From Bacteroidota bacterium (GTDB taxonomy: Bacteria > Bacteroidota > Bacteroidia > Bacteroidales > Prolixibacteraceae), in assembly GCA_013203755.1 (NCBI GenBank), contig JABMPI010000563.1, positions 1 to 19,160 on the forward strand: a stretch of 19,160 nucleotides of DNA, written 5' to 3'. Below are positions 17,001-19,160 of this stretch, in pieces (the stretch's first letter is position 1; each line of letters starts with the position of its first letter). The notes under the pieces were generated by a model that saw only the letters and a list, made by a program, of their open reading frames with translations, did no database searches and had not been told where the DNA came from. The position numbers and the translations under genes were made by a program.

Positions 17001-18609
17001 TAAAGTATTGGTTACCGGGGTCGATGGTAAAATGATTCCAGGTAAAGTGGAAATAGTTGATGCAAACACGCTTAATTATACTCCGTTAACAGATTCGCCT
17101 CAAGCCATGTTATCTGTAATGGGTAAATCTGGCGATCAAGGATTATTTAAAGAAATTTTGGACATTACTACCCGCGGTTTAATTGGAGTACGAACTGTTT
17201 CAATAATGTACAACAATAGCGGAGGGACAGTGCTTCCGGGTTATTTGCCTGAACCGGTAGTTTTTGGAGCCGGTAATTTTACGCCCGAACCAAACCTATT
17301 TAATCAAGAATATGGCTCAAGTTTTGCTCCCGGATTACCTTTCCTTTTTGGATGGCAAGATGCGGACTTTGCAGAAAAAGCGGCAGCAAATGGGTGGGTT
17401 ACAAACGACTCTACGCTGAATATGCCCTATACTTTTTCGAAAAGTGAACGAATTAATTTGCGTGCAACAATTGAACCTCTTCCCGACTTAAGAATTGATG
17501 TTACCGCAGATAGAACGATATCCAAAAACGTAAGCGAATTCTATAATTACGATACACGCACGGGGAATTTTAATGCCAATAGTTTTTCTGAATCGGGAAA
17601 CTTTAGTATGTCTACATTAACCTGGGGAACAGCATTTTTTGCCATCGGGAAAGGCGATGTTAAACAATCTGAAGCTTTTGAAGCTTTAAAAACAAACCGG
17701 AAAATTATCTCTGAAAGACTTGCTAGTCAGCGCTCAGGAGATAATGGATTTGGTTATGATCCGACAGATAATCATCCTGATTTTCCGGGGGGATATAAAG
17801 ATGGGTACGGACCAAATTCAGTGGAAGTACTTGTACCCGCATTCTTAGCAGCATATCAAAATCGTGATGCGAATAAAATACAGCTGGGTTTATTTCCGTC
17901 AATTAAATTTATTCGCCCAAACTGGAGAATTCAATACGAAGGAATGGTTTCGCGAATTCCGGGATTAAATAAAATTATGCGTTCGCTTAACTTCTCGCAC
18001 GCCTACCGTTCAAGTTACAATGTTGGCTCGTTTGTAACTAACTTAAACTATATGGAAACTGGCGATGGTTTTAGTTATATCCGCGATTTTTCTAATAATT
18101 TTGTGACACCCTACGATTTTAATTCGGTAAACATTATGGAAACATTTAGTCCGTTAATAAATATGGACATTATGTGGTTGAACGATTTTACTTCAAGGGC
18201 GGAAATTAAAAAAAGCAGAAACCTAAATCTTTCGTTTGCCAATAATCAACTTACCGAGACCATGAGCAGCGAATATACTGCCGGTTTTGGATACCGATTT
18301 ACTCAAATGGATTTGATTATTAAAACTAAAAACTCGCAACAGGCTTATTCAAACGACCTTAATTTGAGGGTTGATTTATCGTATCGTAAAAATAAAACGG
18401 TACTTCGTAAACTCGATGAAGATTTTGATCAACTAACCACCGGGCAAAGCGCTTTTACAATTAAAACCACTGCCGATTACATGTTAAGCGATCGTTTTCA
18501 AATGCGTGTGTTCTTCGATAAAATTATTAATAATCCCTACACTTCGTTGTCGTTTGCAACGTCTAATACCAACTTTGGGGTGAGTTTTAGATTTACATTG
18601 GCAAATTAA
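11092..18609 (+). CDS. sprA: Type IX secretion system outer-membrane translocon SprA/SOV
   Basis: A 2505-aa intact protein, within the known 2300-2500 range. SprA forms a very large 36-strand barrel through which T9SS cargo with C-terminal signals (adhesins, hydrolases) crosses the outer membrane. An N-terminal signal peptide is visible: positive start, hydrophobic residues 10-24, likely cleavage after AKN-type residues 27-28 (GFA-KN). Conserved SprA segments include YIDDFEG (832-838) and VEVWVNEMRLSDFDDEGGW beginning at 1510, plus long stretches of alternating aromatic/polar strands to a C-terminus ending in FRFTLAN with a penultimate-strand barrel pattern. A basic low-complexity stretch at about 1912-1945 (RRTGRSRGSLNRRSGG) interrupts this pattern. 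The gene starts six bases after ruvA, a neighbourhood I recall from other Bacteroidota. Other T9SS genes (gldKLMN, porV) are not in the window. Confidence 0.96.
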   Translation: MELTRNIHKIYILNLLLIFLALANSGFAKNNISGGDFVYQQVPDTVEIDTVGPLPYPFKDQPAFGHSKQDSINLFLNKPSNIKYEIEYDPITGQYVFYEKVGVLNYRLPQTMSLDDYLDYDFDQSIKNYWKERTRIQDFDNKGGLIPKLTIGGEAFNRIFGGNTINIQPQGYVEVSFGYQMNATENPAIPERLRKVPTFDFDEKIQMNVMGQIGTKMNMRVNYNTEATFDYENKMNLEYVGDEDEILKKIEAGNVSLPLNGSLITGASNLFGIKSEMQFGRLTLTTIFSQHKGESQTVETEGGAQITNFEFSAANYDANRHFFLAQYFRDNYDKWLENTAVPRSPININKVEVWVTNKSNNFTESRNIISFQDLAEHNDNIYNEIPPFQGTSGQSYPENIFPHNDANGLYYEMVNTYSNIREVQNITQVMSQFGVDFQGGVDFEKIEQARKLTPSEYSINERMGYISLNTSLNTDEVLSVAYNYTSNGKPFQVGEFSTDGISAPSTLILKLLKGTNLSPQFPTWDLMMKNIYNLNAYQLTNDEFILNIVYQNDSTGTYINYIPEGKVNGQILLEVMRLDQLNKQLDPSKDGVFDFIEGTTVNSNRGRIIFPVLEPFGKHLAGKIGDPALIEKYTFQALYDSSRVFAEQDAEHNKYRLVGSYKGASSSDIALGGLNLAQGSVKVIAGGRNLVENVDYTVDYTLGRVKIINQALLEAGTPIQVSTESEDLFSMQRKSLMGAYANYAFSDNFNLGATALYMHERPLTSKVDYGEDPISNLMVGMDARYSTESMLLTRAIDALPFYSTKTPSSIDFEAEIAQLIPGQSKSTKGAAYIDDFEGTKTTINLKTRQSWVLASTPQFQSDLFPEADRTNSLDYGVNRAKLAYYMIDPLFLRNNSLTPNHIKNDKSMQSNHFVREVFEKEIFPAKESPVGQPTNIAVFDLAYYPSERGPYNYDAGNSMYSAGTNPDGSLRSPESRWGGIMRKIETSDFETSNIEFIEFWVMDPFANDTSNTHEGGDLYFNLGDVSEDVLKDSRKAFENGLPSTDLNINTDTTVWGRVSTLQSLVNAFDNDPASRVFQDIGFDGLNDNGEQTHFQQYLEELRLKVNQDAYQNALSDPSSDNFHYFRGSDYDNQELDILSRYKEYNGPEGNSPTTEMSPENYPTSASTIPDIEDINNDNTLNEYERYYQYKVSMRHNDMQLGQNYITDIKEARVQLKNGQEDVVKWYQFKIPVRDPDKIVGNIHDFKSIRFMRMFMHGFRDASVLRFATLDLVRADWRRYSQNIGEPDAFSPNAEFDVSAVNIEENGSREPVNYILPPGIDRVIDPANPQLRQLNEQSMVLKVTDLEQGDARAAYKALYMDFRRYKKLKLEVHAEEIEDYPLNDNELYFFIRLGSDYNYNYYEYEVPLKLTPASRYNAEIESDRFTVWPDENRLNIPLELFTNVKLDRNGELRKAGSTISIQDVYETVHRGWNKDQNKVRVKGSPNLGNVQVVMMGIRNNKGQVNTGAKAVEVWVNEMRLSDFDDEGGWAANARVSARLADLGSITVAGRTRSAGFGSLSQNINNRQLDDLNELDVAASIDFGRFFPEKAGVRIPMYYGFSRSARNPKYNPLEPDIELTESLNRAESGRERDSINYISQDLIVRKSINFTNVKVEPQKQKEKTHLWDPQNFAVTYAYNEIAKRDINTEFNKDKTHRGMFSYNYSNRPKLIQPFNKVNFMKKGPLKLLGDFNFYPLPTQISFRTDLYRRNREAQTRNITNPNFIIPATYEKDFLWNRYLDIRYDITRTLKFDFSSRSTSRIDEPDGSFNKNDDDYQWKKDSILNNLYHLGRPTLYNHNFNVSYQIPINRIKAFNFISSTVRYQGTYDWLAGPLTADTIQLGNRVQNSKNMQLTGNMTLTNLYNKVPYFKEVNNKFRRTGRSRGSLNRRSGGAQNQAQAPLAKKKQEQTYTNNVKLVANKEQKITHKLNTKRVKVLVTGVDGKMIPGKVEIVDANTLNYTPLTDSPQAMLSVMGKSGDQGLFKEILDITTRGLIGVRTVSIMYNNSGGTVLPGYLPEPVVFGAGNFTPEPNLFNQEYGSSFAPGLPFLFGWQDADFAEKAAANGWVTNDSTLNMPYTFSKSERINLRATIEPLPDLRIDVTADRTISKNVSEFYNYDTRTGNFNANSFSESGNFSMSTLTWGTAFFAIGKGDVKQSEAFEALKTNRKIISERLASQRSGDNGFGYDPTDNHPDFPGGYKDGYGPNSVEVLVPAFLAAYQNRDANKIQLGLFPSIKFIRPNWRIQYEGMVSRIPGLNKIMRSLNFSHAYRSSYNVGSFVTNLNYMETGDGFSYIRDFSNNFVTPYDFNSVNIMETFSPLINMDIMWLNDFTSRAEIKKSRNLNLSFANNQLTETMSSEYTAGFGYRFTQMDLIIKTKNSQQAYSNDLNLRVDLSYRKNKTVLRKLDEDFDQLTTGQSAFTIKTTADYMLSDRFQMRVFFDKIINNPYTSLSFATSNTNFGVSFRFTLAN

Positions 18610-18644
18610 AAAGTGCAGTATTACAGAACTTTTAGTTCATAAAG

Positions 18645-18675
18645 TTGTTTTTAAGTAAAATATTTCATTCTTTTG
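18645..18675 (+). promoter_or_regulatory. Candidate promoter of the tryptophan leader region
   Basis: TTG at 18645-18647, a 20-base spacer and TTCTTTTG at 18668-18675 match the Bacteroidota consensus except for one base in the -7 box. The predicted start is near 18682, about 14 bases before the first leader peptide ATG. No terminator separates it from sprA, so transcripts of sprA may also run into this region. Confidence 0.5.
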
Positions 18676-18695
18676 AACTGAATTTAAATAACAAA

Positions 18696-18746
18696 ATGAA
18701 AAAATTAAATACAATATGGCTTCCGTGGTGGGGTCTTCTTACGTAA
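18696..18746 (+). CDS. trpL: Tryptophan leader peptide 1
   Basis: The 16-codon reading frame encodes MKKLNTIWLPWWGLLT. Three of 16 residues are tryptophan, at positions 8, 11 and 12, far above the usual 1 percent. It is followed 47 bases later by a strong intrinsic terminator (18794-18822), and the first Trp codon lies in an RNA stem that can form with 18761-18769. This is the arrangement of a ribosome-mediated trp attenuator: when charged tRNA-Trp is scarce the ribosome stalls at the Trp codons and changes which RNA stems form. The peptide itself probably has no function. The gene symbol is functional, not from recognised sequence identity. Confidence 0.8.
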   Translation: MKKLNTIWLPWWGLLT

Positions 18747-18769
18747 GTTGGGAGTTAATGGCCATATTG
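18712..18769 (+). promoter_or_regulatory. Attenuator stem 1:2 of leader 1
   Basis: CAATATGGC (18712-18720) is exactly complementary to GCCATATTG (18761-18769). The left arm contains the first Trp codon (18717-18719), and the Trp-Trp pair (18726-18731) lies in the loop, so a ribosome stalled at these codons would prevent the stem. This is the expected behaviour of segments 1 and 2. The rival antiterminator is less clear. The best I find is GGGAG (18750-18754) with CTCCT (18800-18804), at the top of the terminator stem. A palindrome CTTACGTAAG (18739-18748) also covers the leader stop codon. Confidence 0.5.
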
Positions 18770-18793
18770 GTATTTTAAAAATATATCAAAATG

Positions 18794-18822
18794 AACCTGC
18801 TCCTTTTAGAGCAGGTTTTTTT
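18794..18822 (+). terminator. Attenuator terminator 1
   Basis: AACCTGCTC (18794-18802) pairs perfectly with GAGCAGGTT (18809-18817) around a six-base loop, followed by a T-run to 18822. It would stop transcription after leader peptide 1 when tryptophan is plentiful, and would also end sprA read-through. Confidence 0.85.
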
Positions 18823-18833
18823 ATTGTAGAGAA

Positions 18834-18893
18834 ATGAATAGTATGAATACAAATAATTGGTGGTGGCGTAGTACTTTTTCACAAAAACCGTGA
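18834..18893 (+). CDS. trpL: Tryptophan leader peptide 2
   Basis: A second short frame encodes MNSMNTNNWWWRSTFSQKP, 19 residues with three consecutive Trp codons at 18858-18866. An internal ATG at 18843 would give a 16-residue form. It begins 12 bases after terminator 1, so it is transcribed only if the first attenuator is passed, unless there is another promoter, which I do not see. It is followed after 26 bases by a second strong terminator. A possible antiterminator strand is 18892-18907, whose GAT, GAG and CGCT parts can pair with ATC, CTC and AGCG in the 5' arm of that terminator (18922-18932). The two leader peptides share no sequence beyond the Trp cluster, so this does not look like a recent duplication. 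Confidence 0.8.
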   Translation: MNSMNTNNWWWRSTFSQKP

Positions 18894-18919
18894 TAAGAGA
18901 ATTCGCTATTGCATTAAGT

Positions 18920-18956
18920 AAAGCGGCTCATCGAAACACGATGAGCCGCTTTTTTT
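18920..18956 (+). terminator. Attenuator terminator 2
   Basis: A perfect 14-pair stem (18920-18933 with 18939-18952, core GCGGCTCATCG) has a five-base loop and ends in a seven-T run at 18950-18956. It is the strongest terminator in the window. Following directly on the WWW leader peptide, it is best read as the second attenuator. Confidence 0.9.
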
Positions 18957-18992
18957 AGGCCTTAATTGTACAGTTTTAAAAGGAAATAACAA

Positions 18993-19153
18993 TATACTCA
19001 ATGCAGATAGCTTTTCGGTAATTTAGGCGTAGTTAATTTTATTCACAACAAAGCAAAAAAACGCGTTGTAACAGGTTACTACAATTTTTTTTAATGAAGG
19101 TGTGGATAAAAAGAACAAGTATAAAAACCGAAAAGCTATTTGGTTTGAGTATA
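18993..19153. repeat. 161-bp segment bounded by 27-base inverted repeats
   Basis: The arms are 18993-19019 and 19127-19153 and match at 24 of 27 positions when one is reverse-complemented. The inner 13 bases (ATAGCTTTTCGGT / ACCGAAAAGCTAT) and the outer eight (TATACTCA / TGAGTATA, with one further base) are identical, with the three differences grouped between them. The 107 bases inside are AT-rich with no plausible gene. It lies between the second trp terminator and the expected trp operon. Possible identities are a miniature inverted-repeat transposable element, a segment inverted by a site-specific recombinase, or a long-range hairpin in the leader RNA. I see no transposase or recombinase in the window. 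Confidence 0.6.
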
Positions 19154-19160
19154 CATGCAG

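Noticed and set aside
19094..19160. Open frame beginning MKVWIKRTSIKTEK and running off the window, possible trpE start
   Set aside because: The residues do not resemble the start of trpE that I know, the frame runs through the right arm of the inverted repeat, and only 22 codons are visible.
18994..19160. Minus-strand frame open from the right edge of the window
   Set aside because: About 46 codons of low-complexity sequence (many Phe, Leu, Val) with no motif; it crosses the repeat arm and is probably chance.
1..19160. CRISPR array, tRNA or rRNA genes, complete insertion sequence, phage genes or defence system
   Set aside because: No regularly spaced repeats, no cloverleaf or rRNA sequence, and no transposase, integrase or defence-type protein is encoded in the window.

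Overview
The window looks like chromosomal DNA from an AT-rich member of the Bacteroidota, most likely an anaerobic or marine lineage of Bacteroidales/Marinilabiliales type. Three things point there. It carries a full-length sprA, the outer-membrane translocon of the type IX secretion system, which is essentially confined to this phylum. Its best promoters fit the phylum-specific form TTG/TTTG, about 20 bases, TAnnTTTG. Its starts lack clear Shine-Dalgarno sequences. I do not assign a genus.

Layout. Bases 1-518 have no gene. They hold two REP-like hairpins, further inverted repeats, and a strong plus-strand terminator at 450-479 whose source transcript has no visible coding sequence. Bases 519-2767 (minus strand) encode a two-component pair: a soluble REC-PAS-HisKA_3 kinase and a NarL/LuxR-type response regulator. 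Divergent from them, 3231-7700 encodes a 1489-aa soluble hybrid kinase with two GAF domains, about six PAS domains, HisKA, HATPase and a C-terminal receiver. The next block is housekeeping: an M17 leucyl aminopeptidase (7919-9340), then a tight unit pdxA-ruvA-sprA (9388-18609) behind a very good Bacteroidota promoter at 9322-9354. These make vitamin B6 precursor, part of the Holliday-junction machine, and the T9SS pore.

The most interesting part is the last 550 bases. Downstream of sprA lie a promoter and two consecutive tryptophan-rich leader peptides, MKKLNTIWLPWWGLLT and MNSMNTNNWWWRSTFSQKP. Each is followed by a strong intrinsic terminator. This reads as two tryptophan attenuators in series, presumably controlling a trp operon that begins just outside the window. 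After the second terminator there is a 161-bp segment (18993-19153) bounded by 27-base imperfect inverted repeats. It could be a MITE, an invertible segment or a long RNA hairpin.

Limits: the gene controlled by the leaders is not in the window, RNA structures were folded by eye, and domain boundaries are approximate.
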